Part shown: positions 23,843 to 35,936 of the stretch, piece after piece
How the letters are laid out: each line of letters opens with the position of its first letter
Numbering within the stretch: the stretch's first letter is position 1
From: Adiantum capillus-veneris
Taxonomy: Eukaryota > Streptophyta > Polypodiopsida > Polypodiales > Pteridaceae
DNA: 64,000 nt
Direction of reading: 5' to 3'
Assembly (NCBI GenBank): GCA_014529385.2
Contig: CM043958.1
Location: forward strand, 78,666,669 to 78,730,668
Translations under genes and position numbers: made by a program
Notes under the pieces: model-generated
Database searches by the model: none
What the model saw: the letters and a program-made list of their open reading frames with translations, nothing else
Told to the model about the DNA's origin: nothing

Positions 23843-26800
23843 TTACTTTAGTGATGTTGTGAAGTCATCCCTATTGAGGTCTTGACTCGCAACGTGAGAC
23901 TCATTTCTGGGTTCAATGCGCATAAGATTATAGGTTACAGACCCTGTGATGGCACCAACTACAGGAGCAATTATGTACACCCAAATCATTTTGTAGTTGT
24001 TGGTGACTATTGCTGGCCCTAATGTCCTCACGGGATTCATTGAAGCTCCTGTTAGGGCACTGTATTTATGCAAAGCAAACATCAATTGTTTTGTTGTAGA
24101 ACCACAATTATTGTCTTTTGTACTACATGTAGTTTTTAGAAGAATGCATCATATGTTTAGTGACAGTTTATTACCCAGCCAAAAGGTTGTTTAAAAAGAC
24201 AGTTGCTCCAACAGCAGGACCTGTGAGCTCACCAAACTGCAAAGGAAAAAATGGTAATTTATTACGGCTAAATTACAATCTGCACCTCTATAATTAAAAT
24301 ATGCCATTCAGTACATGTTGTCAATTCACCTATCCAAACCCAAAAAAATATAATATTGCATCAAACATTGAAATCATATGATAAGAGATATTTGCTTTTA
24401 GGTTATTGTTGTGATAGTAATGGACAATGAAATATTTTTCATTCAAAGATAATTATGAAGGACTATGTAATAAATAATTACTCTCACCATGTCTGAAAAC
24501 TATTCCTTTTACACTTGGTTGAGTGCACACTACTACTTACATTTACATGACGCAAGTAAAAACCAAGAGAAATTCATTAAAAAAAAACTTGTCTCAAGCT
24601 AGCTATGGAAAAGCTTCTTACCGCTCGAGAGTCGGTGGAAACTGCTGTTGCAACAAACATGAGGACGAAGGTGATGATACATTCCACCAAAAAGGCTTGT
24701 AGTGGAGAGCTTGAGGGTATTGTAAGACCAGCAAGCCCATCATAATTGAGAATCACCTTCAAGGATGCAGCGGCAAATATAGAGGCTCCTAACTGTGTTA
24801 TAATGTAGAAGGGGACCTGTGCACATATCACAGAGATCGAAATTTATAAAAAACTTTCATATTAGCAAAGCTAATTGTATGAGAATTAAGGATGGACTAA
24901 TTAGGTAATGCACTTGACCAAAATCACCTTTTTTTGTTTATTTTGTTAATTTTGTAAGTATCCACTTCTCTCTTCTCTCTCTCTCCAAGTTTTCTAAAAA
25001 AATGAGCTTTATGTCTTTCAAAGGCTATAATTATAAAATTATTGGCTAGTCTTCAAGATTTCTCAAAGAATTCAAAAAAAGAGAAAAATTTTGATGCAAA
25101 AGATGAAGAGTAGATGATCAAAGCTCAAATTTTAACTCAAAACCTTGGAGAAATTAAGTTGTCTCCAAGGTTAATTAAAAAAAGGTTTTCACGAACCTTC
25201 ATATTTTCTTTCTTGCAAGTCTACACACAAGTCACGCAAGTATACATACACACATGTATATTGCATTGAAGTCATGCACTTACAATTCGTCTCTTGTGAG
25301 ATTTTTGAGTTGATTTTTTTGCATATGCCATGCAAGTACGTATACGTCTATAAATGAAAAATTTATTTCTTGCATTGATTTTTTGCCCTTACAATTTGTT
25401 TTTTGTGTATATCATAATTTAAGAACTTTCTAAACCATGAAAGTCTTTACAAAACAAAATTTGTATTGAGAGATAGTTCTTGTCCATGGAAACATGGATT
25501 GATATGTGTTAAAATACTTGGGAGTTGGTAAACTTTGTATGGGTGATTAGAGGAAAGAGCGCCTTATGAACAAGTTGAATTCAATTGGATTTATTTAATA
25601 TTAGGAGATTCTATCAATAAATTAAAAACCCCTTTTACATCTTTTTTTTGTTTTTGAGATGTTTTAAAGCCTTTCACTCTTCAATTAGCAAGCTTTAGAT
25701 CATATTAAGAAGCTTTGGTTGAAGCTTTCGATTATCTATGCATCATGCAATTTGAAAAAGGAGACACCATATTGAAGGAGTTGATTGTTAGTGCACTAGC
25801 TCCTGCTCACCTCAAACCATTGAAACTCCTTGATGACCGCAAAAGCAAGTGTTGCAGCTGGATTCATATGAGCTCCAGAGATATGGCCAATGGACAAGAT
25901 GAGTATTGTCACTGCTAACCCTGCTGCCAATCCTACACCGACGTATGTGAGACCTCCTTTCGTTCTGTCGTTCATAATTGCAGCACCTTCAGCCGCAAAG
26001 ATGAGCAAGAAAGTCCCCACAAATTCGGCACCCACCTGTGTGGAATAGAAGGAGTTAATTAAAATTTTTTCAAAGAATAAATGATCTCTAAAATTTTGAT
26101 TCTCTATATATATATTCAGTAGGATAAATCAAAACCCATGTCAAAGTGCTAATTTTCTAGAATTTAAATGTTCGAATGCTGGTGAGAGATAATTGGAAAT
26201 AGTATGTAAAACTATGCACTCCACCCTTAAACCACCATAAGTTATGGTAAAGGGATCCAACTAGAATTAAGTTGTTTATATTAAATTATGGTAAAAGCAC
26301 ACATGTGTTTGTGAAGTCTTCTATCTTGTCAACAGTAAAGAAGTATTCTTATAATTGTGGGTTGAAGAAAGTGTTAGCATTAATGTTGCAAAAGGATGGG
26401 CATATAACTAATTATGTAAATGGCAGCTACAATATGCATGCATGGGCATGGAGATGTGGTATCAAATCATGAATATTGATTGATTAATTGGTCAATATAT
26501 GTATATTGATTAAAGCTAGGGTTTGTGATGATTATTGTTGAGAACTTCCAATTATGGAATCTGTGCATGGAGCTATAGTGAAGTGAATCTTGGACCATGA
26601 TTACAATATTATGGATATGGTAATGCTGAATGGGGGCAAAGAGGAAAGGGAGGGCTAGAGAGAGTGGTCATTGGACAATTATGAGGGAAAAGTGTACTGC
26701 ATGGAGAGCAAAAGGTGCAATGAGTGCAAATGGGATGATGAATAGTTGGTGAAAGAGAATTATTCATGATTTAGAGGAATAATGGAGGTACATGCAAATG

Positions 26801-27061
26801 GAGAGAGACTCTGAGAGAGCAGGGAAGGTCCATTACTTTCTTGCAGAGAATGACGGCCGGCGAGTGCGGCCGCCGAGCCGTAGCTGCGCAGGCCTGTTGC
26901 GCCTTAGAAGAAGGCTTCTGATCGCCCTCTGCATCATGATGATCACCCCCAGCGCTTACGCAGATTTCTAGCATGCTAGAAGCCCATGATGGGCTGTTGT
27001 TGGTATTGTACTGAGGCAACTCGCCGCCCACTTGCTTGGCTTGCTGAGAATTGAAAGCCAT
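23843..27061 (-). CDS. NIP-family aquaporin (NIP5/6-like), five exons, 307 aa
   Basis: Membrane channel of the nodulin-26-like intrinsic protein family; relatives with this pore type carry boric acid, silicic or arsenous acid and other small neutral solutes across the plasma membrane. Exons, in order: 27061-26837, 26035-25811, 24816-24622, 24236-24175 and 24059-23843. All introns are GT-AG, the frame closes exactly, and the sum is 924 nt including TAA. The N-terminal 75 residues are hydrophilic. Exon 2 has the GTFLLIF helix and HISGAHMNPA (NPA at residues 133-135). Exon 3 has helices 3 and 4. Exon 4 has GELTGPAVGATV. Exon 5 has GASMNPVRTLGPA (NPV at 244-246, selectivity-filter Arg 247) and helix 6. 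NPA/NPV together with the small residue at H2 (Ala about 113) and Ala before SMNPV resemble Arabidopsis NIP6;1 and NIP5;1. Length and exon number fit that family. An in-frame ATG at 27142 exists but probably lies upstream of transcription start. Substrate is inferred from family, not seen. Confidence 0.93.
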
Positions 27062-27077
27062 TGATTTAGGCTGCTTC

Positions 27078-27105
27078 TTCTCTCTCAGCTCTCTCTCTCT
27101 CTCTG
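27078..27105 (-). promoter_or_regulatory. GA-rich 5' leader of the NIP gene
   Basis: Between the predicted start site and the ATG the coding strand reads as GA repeats interrupted once. No ATG-stop minimal upstream ORF, such as the one controlling Arabidopsis NIP5;1 by boron, is present between the TATA box and the ATG. Confidence 0.45.
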
Positions 27106-27150
27106 ATAACACACACTCAAGCTGATACCCACACACACGCACGCATATAG

Positions 27151-27158
27151 TATATATA
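27151..27158 (-). promoter_or_regulatory. Probable TATA box of the NIP aquaporin gene
   Basis: TATATATA on the minus strand lies 90 bp upstream of the chosen ATG (27061). A start site 25-35 bp downstream would fall near 27116-27126. This gives a leader of about 60 nt and excludes the in-frame ATG at 27142 from the mRNA. The inference rests on position and composition only. Confidence 0.5.
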
Positions 27159-27209
27159 GCGCGCTCCCAGAAAGAGCGCCAAGCCTCCGTTCGAATGGAT
27201 GCGCTCGCT

Positions 27210-27210
<1 letters not shown>

Positions 27211-27243
<33 letters not shown>
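27211..27243. repeat. (GA)n microsatellite upstream of the NIP promoter
   Basis: About 33 bp of GA on the plus strand, roughly 50 bp upstream of the TATA box. GA/CT tracts are common in plant core promoters; a regulatory role is possible but not shown. Confidence 0.85.
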
Positions 27244-27248
<5 letters not shown>

Positions 27249-27249
27249 C

Positions 27250-29322
27250 GGCTTCCCTGTGCGTGTGTAGTGCTGGGGTGGCAAAAAAGAGCGCCCAAAA
27301 AAAAAGAGAGACGAGGACCCATGAAAGTGAAACCCACCATCTCCTCCCACGCGGTCCTTGGACGCCCCAGGTGTAACCTCTCTCTCATCCTGCGTACAAT
27401 CCCCCGCACTGATCCCATACGCCCATTAATATTTTTGTCTTGCCTTTAACAATTTAGTGGTAACCTAATTATCCCCTCTTCTTGAGTCCTCCCTAGCTTC
27501 CCAAGTGCTCATGACCTTGGCATGACCATGCCTTCCCCCTACTGACCATAGCTTTTTCACGGCTACCACATATCAATGCATACGGACTTGACCACACGCT
27601 ATATGATTAATATCTCTTTCCAAACATTCTAATTAATTCAATGGAAAGCACTAAGGGTAAAGGAGCCAATTTAGAGGTGCAGACATGTCCACTCTCAATT
27701 TACGAACAACAAATTTGAAATATTCTTAGAATCTTGTTCATGTGTCATGTTGTGATTTGTTGAAAATTGTACCATTATCAGACTTTGAGTGTCTCTACTG
27801 TTTCATGAAGAGTCTGGTGCAATGCCTAAATATTAATTAAAATGATTAGATTTTGCAAAATCCTCTCCGAAAAAACTAAAAAATGATTAGATTTACAAAA
27901 AATATGATCTCTAAACTAGCTCCTGTACCCTAGTGCTTTCCAAAGTCCAAAGATCCAAAAACAAAAACTATGAATTGTAGTAATTTATAAGATTGCGATG
28001 AGATTTAGCTCTTGCATTGCAATGTTGTGTCCCTTGTGACCATAGCTTTTTCATGGCTAGTATATGGCAAACTCACATAGGACCAAAATCATGCTATATG
28101 TATGCTTCAAATATCTCAATCCAAGAGTTATATTTTAATTAAAAGCAAGAGTGTTTTCAATAGTCTAAAAATCCAAACCCATGGACATGAAAAATAAGAG
28201 TTAAGAGATTGGGATTATCAAAACTAATTACATGGAGGAGAATGCTTGAATAAAAGTGATTGATCCTCAAGAGTATCAAAAGTTTACTTTTCAAAACATG
28301 CAGGTATGCTAATCACAACTATTGTTCTCACGAGCTTTAGAGCCCACCTCATGTTCTTCTGTATATTTCTAAACCCAACTTATCCGATAATTCACATTTG
28401 CAAACCAAACATCTTGTGCCACCTCATGTGTTTTTTGCCTAACTAAACCAAACTTTGAAGAGTAAAGTGCCTAAAAAAGCTCACGCTTTTTCGTAATAGA
28501 TTGGAGACCTAAACATCATGCTTGGAAGCACCCCATACAGACAAAACCTGCAATAGTGGATTCCGTTACTCAATCATTCTCCACAAAAAAGGAAAACTTT
28601 GGAATTTAACCGCAAGATTTAGTGAAGCTGCTTGCTAGTGTCTTTGAAAGCCCTTTATTACCGAAGCTAACATAAAGGACCTTTCCGATAACTAGAAAAG
28701 GGCAATGGGTCATCCCGTACCCCTTTTGGGCACGACCAAGTTGCATGTTAAGAATCTCTATGTTTGTCGTTGCAAGATTAAAAGAGTTAATTACATGGTT
28801 GGTCCCACACAATAAAGTAGCATTATGGTTTACATGTGTAAATCAATGGCATGTTCATGCCTCATTCTTTGGTGCCCTTGTTGAACTATGCTGATAGATG
28901 ACCTAGACCACAAATGTGAAAGTCCCCCTTTCTATAGTGTACTTGCCTCTTTTTATAGTAGATTGACTCTTCTTGATGAATTAAACATAGTAGTGGAAAC
29001 CGTTCTCCCAAGATAATATCATCGGATAGTAGATCTTTTACTCAATTCTCAATGTATACAGATGTGTTGTGAATTGCAAAAGAACTGAAAGCAGTGGTCA
29101 CAAGCATCTTCTTTCATGGATATACTATGATTCTTCACCCAATTTCTATTCGCAGATACCGTAATGTAGAGTTTGGAAGCTAGAAGAAAGGTTCATCATG
29201 CCTTCAATGGATTTTTATTGAAGCTAGGATGGATCATGAAGGAACCCCTTCTTACTTTTTGGCACACAAAAGCTCTATGATAGGAATCTATATCTTGTTT
29301 TGACATGGGATCCAAAGAGTGC
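27250..29322. other. No gene recognised upstream of the NIP gene
   Basis: GC-richer near 27280-27420 (possible NIP promoter region), then AT-rich. A 68-codon frame at 28606-28812 (minus) resembles no family I know. Confidence 0.5.
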
Positions 29323-29346
29323 TTCAAATGGTGGCCCCATAAACTT

Positions 29347-29674
29347 TTTTTTTAAAATAGCAAAACTCACAATTGTGAGTGAATTATATTGAATAGTCCA
29401 AAAAATTACAAGGTCTTGTCATGCTCTTGTTAAGCCATGACATCATCCAGGGACCATACTTACATTGGCTATCAGGGCAGCAACCCCTACCAACCCGCCC
29501 CCTCCTCCTTGATACACAAGGTCCATAATCTTGTCATTCTGAGATCTTTTATTTACCCGATGACCAAGATTTTCCCCCATCCTAGGCATTCCATTTGCTG
29601 ATAATTAACAAGGTACAAGTAGTCCTAAACCAATCCTCCGAGTGTTGCTTGCACCCAAGTGTCCATATTAGCAT
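29347..29674 (-). mobile_element. Short LINE 3'-end insertion with 24-bp target duplication
   Basis: 328 bp, same subfamily as 19272-20100 (shared ATGATGTCATGGCTTAAC-like stretch and CTTGTAATTTTTT). It ends in the palindrome at 29357-29372 and an A-tract (poly-T on plus). Exact 24-bp direct repeats flank it at 29323-29346 and 29675-29698. Confidence 0.93.
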
Positions 29675-29698
29675 TTCAAATGGTGGCCCCATAAACTT

Positions 29699-30766
29699 AA
29701 CCTAGCTTGTGGTTCATGTGCACAAGACAAACGTAAGTTTGTTTGGAACTCATCTAATTGTGGTATACTTGCCTAATTAAACCAAACAATTAGAACCAAG
29801 GATGCATAAGAGTACTCTCTCTTCCTCGAGTGCATAGAGGAGATCAAGTACTTTTTCATAGATCAAAGATAGTGATGGAAACGACCATCTAAGAGAACAT
29901 CTTTCAATAGTATATTTGTCGCATGATATTATGACACCATCAATAAAGTGTGTGGGAAAAAATGAACTCTTCCTCTACTAGATGCCCTTCCACTATCTAA
30001 AAAAGAGTGGTCACTAAACCCTTTCCCAATTTTTTGGCACAACAACTTTGTGTACTAGGAATCTTTGTATAGGTTGCCATGAGTTTGGAGTGCCTCTAGA
30101 CAAGATCTATCTCTTACCAACCTCGATTCTTCTTATTGTGAAAGGGATTAAAGCTGAACATTATTTGAGGGTTCTCTATTGTTGTTGTGTATAAATCCGT
30201 GCAGGGACTCTTGAGGCATATGCAAGGAGTTGTAATCAAATTGAAGGGATATCAAGCTAATTAATTTGATTATAGCCTTGTTAGATTTTTCCAAAACTCC
30301 AAACCAGAGGATAATTCTAGATTGTCCACGAGTCGTTGCTAAAGGAACTATGCCTATCATAAGAGCTCTATAGAAAGACATTTGGATTTTAGTGACTTAC
30401 TAAAAAGTGGCTATTGGGCTTTGTGGGAATTCACTTACTTGATGTAATAAGAATTTTTTTTCACAACAAATATTTTGAAAGGTTGTAGAGAGGATATATT
30501 ATAAAGGGGATGGTAGATATATGGCAAAAGGTGATTATATACTACGACTATATACTACTCGGTCTATTCATTAAGGAAGCTATTAATTTGTCCTTCCAGA
30601 CAAACGCAAGCATACATCCCTCTAGACAATTGTCTCTGCACACCACTGCTCCCACTGTCTCCTTCGTTCTTGCCTCCCTCTCCCTGTGGTGCCATACACG
30701 CATCCTCATCCCCCTCCTCTCCTCAGCACGCCAACCGAGCAACAATGGTGCCAGACACTCTTGTGC

Positions 30767-30773
<7 letters not shown>
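29699..30773. other. No gene seen
   Basis: AT-rich, only short frames. Confidence 0.6.

Positions 30774-30840
<67 letters not shown>
30774..30840. repeat. (GA)n microsatellite
   Basis: 67 bp of GA. Confidence 0.97.
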
Positions 30841-30842
<2 letters not shown>

Positions 30843-30955
30843 ATGCCCTCGAGCTAGGGGTGTCCCTTGAGAGCAGCCCACGCAGGCGTCGCCTAGCCCC
30901 TAGCCCCCTCATCACTCCATCAACACTCAGAGTCTCCCTACAAACCAACGCACAC

Positions 30956-30957
<2 letters not shown>

Positions 30958-31010
<53 letters not shown>
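30958..31010. repeat. (GA)n microsatellite next to the decayed LTR element
   Basis: 53 bp of GA ending within 2-3 bp of the left terminal repeat at 31012. Confidence 0.97.
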
Positions 31011-31015
<5 letters not shown>

Positions 31016-31589
31016 GGAATAAAGGCACTGTGCCTTTGCCCGGGACCGGACGTCTGGTGTTTGACCGTCCGTTCACATGTGTACATATCCATATTCTTAC
31101 TATATGAAGAATAAGGAGTTCCCCACTCATACTGGCTAGAGGTTGCTCCACCCACACCTCGAGCAAGTTTTTTCCCCCTCCAGCGCACTTGGCTCTTGGA
31201 CGGCGTTTTCGATCGACGTGTTTATTGATGGATGAGGTAGTGCATGTGTGCCAATTTTCTAGCGTTTTTGCTCATAGGTTGCATAGTCTTTGCAGTACAG
31301 CTTATGCGTCGGCACATGTAGTGCTCATGTACGACTGTGTGGAGAATTTTAGAGAGTCTTTTTGCACAGTTTGGTGTAGTTTCATGCTATGTACGCATTT
31401 GTAAATACATTTTGAGCTTGGTATAGCTCACATGTAGTAGGTTCGCAGGTTTACATGTGTTTTTTGGACATGTATACGTCCATAGAGCCACTCGGTCAAG
31501 AGTGATCTGTTTTTCCAAGCTTTTGGCAGTGCTATGTATGCCATTTGTGATTTCATGCGTATTTGGTGTTGTTTTTGAGTTTTTACTTA

Positions 31590-32170
31590 GTTTACAGGGG
31601 AAACTCTGTCACATTTTTCCAGATTCTTGCCATGGTTTATACGTATTCGCAATTTACTTTGTGATAGTTTAGTGGTGGAGTTTACTCCCACTCTAGCAGT
31701 TATCTGTAATTTTTTGGCTTGCGGTTTGCGTTGCATTTTGATTCATTTGCAAAGGAAACTTTGTTTGTTTTTCCCCGTATTCTCGCCATAAAAATTTGTA
31801 GTGTTATGTCATCTTGTATAATGGTCGATATATTTCCCACTTTGATAGTGATCCAGTGTTTACTCTCACTTTGACAGGTTTTGTCAATTTGGACACAATT
31901 TGATGTTCTCTACCCACTCTCATAGGAGTGAGGATTTACGTATGCTTGTGTGGCTACAGATAGACATTCACACATTTCATAGATTTTTGCAAATTTTTGC
32001 AGGCAACTACGCTCGGTTGAGCAGTTTGTCCCAGTTTATACTTGTAGATAGCAGATTGTGGAGTTGTTTTGTGCATATGTGAGCATCGATTTTGATGTGT
32101 TTGGTTATGGTTTACATGATTGTGTAGTGGTCGAGTTACCTCCCACTTTGTTGCCACTTTGACGTTCACT
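31590..32170 (+). repeat. Degenerate tandem repeat, about 150 bp period, inside the 31-33.7 kb element
   Basis: GGGGAAACTCTG..TTTTTCC.G.TTCTTGCCAT (about 31600) recurs as AAGGAAACTTTG..TTTTTCCCCGTATTCTCGCCAT (about 31753). A phrase with CTCCCACTnT recurs near 31686, 31838, 31868 and 32138. Probably untranslated leader of the element. Confidence 0.4.
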
Positions 32171-32174
32171 TATG

Positions 32175-32975
32175 ACAGCAAATATGTGTGACAATGAGAG
32201 ACATCGGTCTTGTTCTTGCCGATATGTATGATGTTGGGATTGTGGTCACACAGGGCACATTCGCTGTTGTTTCAAGCGTATGAGACAGCAACAAAGATCT
32301 ATCCATGGTGCACATGAGGTTTTGACACTTGCTAGAGTAGTGGCTTCATATGCAAGTGACGATGATGTCACATTTGCCTTTAACATTCCTCTTGACTAGA
32401 TGTCTTTGAGCAGTGACACTCCTCCACGTTGGCTGCTAGATAATGATGCAGTCTTCCATGTCACACCGCATTGTGACTAGTTTGGCACCTTCTCTAGTGG
32501 GAGTTTTGGTTGTCTACACTTGGCCGATGGTTCGACATTTGACATAGAGGGTGCATGAGACATTTTTTTGTCTCTGCCTAGTGGTGTGTCATACACGCTA
32601 CAACATGTGCGCTACGTTCCTCAGCTGAGACAAAGCTTGAGCTCAGTGAGAGAGTTAGCAGCTTTTGGTTGCCAGAAACTTCTTGGAGAGGAGTCTTTCT
32701 AGATGCATTGCGGTTCACTAGTGATTTCCAGAGGAGCCCACAATGGCTTGGTATATCCAATGAATGTGTCGGAGGCTCGAGACGGCATAGTCTTGATTTT
32801 GTTGCTGGCATGCTCTAAGCGAGAGATGAGACGTGTCTCTTTTGTAGATGAGCTCCACCATGCTCACAAGATAGAGCATTTAGTTATGCAGGACGTGCCA
32901 GTAGACTCTGTAGAGACAGAGGTAGAGCGGCATAGCTCTAATGAGACACAACATGTTTTGTCAGAGTTTGTGTAG
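32175..32975 (+). pseudogene. Remnant of copia gag knuckle, protease and pre-integrase region
   Basis: The reading is broken by several stops. CWDCGHTGHIRCC (about 32228) resembles a zinc knuckle. WLLDNDAVFHVTPH (about 32430) matches the copia protease start, but DSGA is replaced by DNDA, so the catalytic triad is altered. HLADGSTFDIEG and VRYVPQLRQSLSSVREL follow as in copia. GSLVISRGAHNGLVYPM (about 32710) matches the pre-integrase segment. Nothing recognisable of integrase follows. Confidence 0.7.
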
Positions 32976-33712
32976 GTAGAGGTAGAGCATGTCTACTTCC
33001 TAGAGACACAGACATAAATGACAGACATGGAGTTCTTTAATATGCTCATGTTAGAGGTTGATGACTTGGTGCCAGGATGTAAAGTTCTACCTATGGGTGA
33101 TCGGGATGTAGGTTTCCCAGTGTCGGTGTTGACACATCCATACGCGATGGATAGTATTGATGATGCAGTGATTGCAGATAGCATAGGAGACCCGAGTACG
33201 ACCAGGTTTGCGTAACTTTTGTCAGCATTCGGGTATCTCATGTTTGACTTACTACTATTGAGGCCAGACTTTTCAGCTACAGTGGCAATATTTGCAGTAG
33301 GAGTTGTCAGTCGTGCGATGACTTACACTAGCATGATGCATAGTGGAGTTTTGCAGATCATACAGAGTGGTTCGTGAGATTTACATGTAGGCTCTAGCAT
33401 GGGTACACACACTCGCCTACCACCAGAGCCGATACAACTATGCATAAATCGACAAAGTGAGTCAATGGGCATAGGTTGAGAGAGTCTCTTACTTGGTTTC
33501 CTGTACATACTAGTAGTTTAGCTAGTAGGCCTCACTTATCGGCACATGGCCTTTAAGTGGGAGATTGTTGGGGTACAGGCGCTGTGCCTTTGCCCGGGAC
33601 CGGACGTTCGGTGTCCGACCGTCCGACCACGTGTGTACATATCCATATTCTTACTATATGAAGAATGAGGAGCTCCTCACTCATACTTGCTAGAGGTTGC
33701 TCCACCCACACT

Positions 33713-34387
33713 GTCTCGTGCAGCTCCTTCCCTTCCCCAACACACCGCACTGTGCACGCACGCACGCATCTGCGCATACAAGCAATCACAACTGTGCGAT
33801 TGTCCTAAAAACCTATGCCAGGGAGCAAGTGTCCCCTCTGTGCATCATCAAGAATAGGTTATCCGTCACCGAACTCCCTCTTCATCTCTCTCCTCTAGTT
33901 GTCCCGCAACATTTTCACATTGAAAAAGATGTCTGCTTCGTTTTCCTTTGCCTTTCCTTTTCATCCGTCACCCAAAAGGGCATCTCACAAGATACCCTCT
34001 AATCAGACCCACTTCAAAAATTGGCACTGTCTACTAGGTCAAGTTTTTTAAGTGGTAAGCATGGAGAAGTTATTTGTTGATCAAATTTGGCGGAACTTGG
34101 AAGTTTAGTTTGTTGGATTTTGAGATAAATGTTGTAATGAACTATGTAAAGAAACCAATGTGATTATTTCTATATAGATTGAGATTTTAGAGTTAATATC
34201 AACATTTAAATGAAATCAAAGTATGAAATGACATTGATCATTGGATTATAGAAACATTTCTAAAGGAATGATCATGGGCCTAAGTAATTTTGTGTGAAAA
34301 TTTAAGCTAATAATAATAATGTTTTATTGACACTAATTAATGACATTTTTCTTCTTGCAACATTCTCTTGATCAAGTCTTACATGTA
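33713..34387. other. No gene seen
   Basis: C-rich start may still belong to the LTR of the decayed element; AT-rich beyond 34060. Confidence 0.5.
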
Positions 34388-35319
<932 letters not shown>

Positions 35320-35590
35320 TGAGAGAAAATGAATACCTCCTCTCAAGAGAGCAAAGTGACGATCCACATGATCGGAGGCAAACAAAGCCTCAGAGGATTG
35401 GTATAGAACCATACATGTCATGATGACAACTTGTAATAAGTAAAACTTTGGAGTAGTTGTGGTCTCTTTGTCAAGCAGAAAACTTGTAATCTTTTGACCC
35501 TCAAGGCTCGGTCTGAGCTTGAGGTTGGTGTATCTTTCTGATGTTATTAATCTATCCACTCACAAATGTGAGTTTTGCGAAAAAACAAAA
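35320..35590 (+). mobile_element. LINE 3'-end fragment
   Basis: Matches the 3' end of the 48.5 kb LINE (GATCGGAGGCAAACAAAGCC, CCTCAAGGCTCGGTCTGAGC) and ends CCACTCACAAATGTGAGT then an A-rich tail. The palindrome has one mismatch. It lies 45 bp from the intact copia element. Target duplication not found. Confidence 0.82.
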
Positions 35591-35634
35591 AAAAAGTTTT
35601 TTTAATCTCAAGATTTAGTATTGAAGGAGGAGCA

Positions 35635-35861
35635 TGTTGGAATTAGGGTTGCAGAGAAACACACACAGCTTGGAGAAGACGAAGGAAGCTCAAGGCACAC
35701 AATAGAGAGTGTGTTACTTAGTGTGCAATGGAAAGATAGATAGCCCTAGAGTGATGGGCGTATATACAATGCACGGGGGAAAAAACCTCCTAAAGAGGGA
35801 AAAAATGCCCCGGCGGTCCTAGTGTGTTCACACACATCACTACCACATGTATATGGTAACA
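35635..35861 (-). repeat. 3' LTR of the complete copia element
   Basis: 227 bp, identical to 40586-40812. Its inner edge is preceded on the minus strand by a G-rich purine tract (plus strand 35862-35873), the expected plus-strand primer. Confidence 0.95.
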
Positions 35862-35936
35862 AATCCCCCCTGGAGTGATGCGGTGAACGAGAGCTGGCAC
35901 ATGAGTAAAGGGAAGTGCCACGCCCTGAGGACAGGA

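Larger units (their letters stand above)
31012..33712 (+). mobile_element. Decayed LTR retrotransposon, a second copia-like family
   Basis: Two related terminal segments, 31012-31160 and 33566-33712, share a GC-rich core (CTTTGCCCGGGACCGGACG) and the segment ending GGTTGCTCCACCCACAC. The right one starts TGTTGGGG directly after a purine tract, AAGTGGGAGAT, as at a copia 3' LTR. Internally a gag knuckle and a protease-like segment remain; integrase, RT and RNase H are absent. No primer-binding site was recognised next to the left copy. Confidence 0.7.

Noticed and set aside
27059-27142. Upstream ATG (27142) as the NIP start
   Set aside because: In frame, but it lies only about 10 bp from the TATA box and is likely not in the transcript. 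The 27 extra residues are encoded by GA repeats.
28606-28812. 68-codon minus frame as a gene
   Set aside because: No start context, no recognisable family, isolated.
30510-33720. Endogenous viral (pararetrovirus) insertion
   Set aside because: Terminal repeats, purine tract and copia-type protease context fit an LTR retrotransposon; no movement or coat protein motif.
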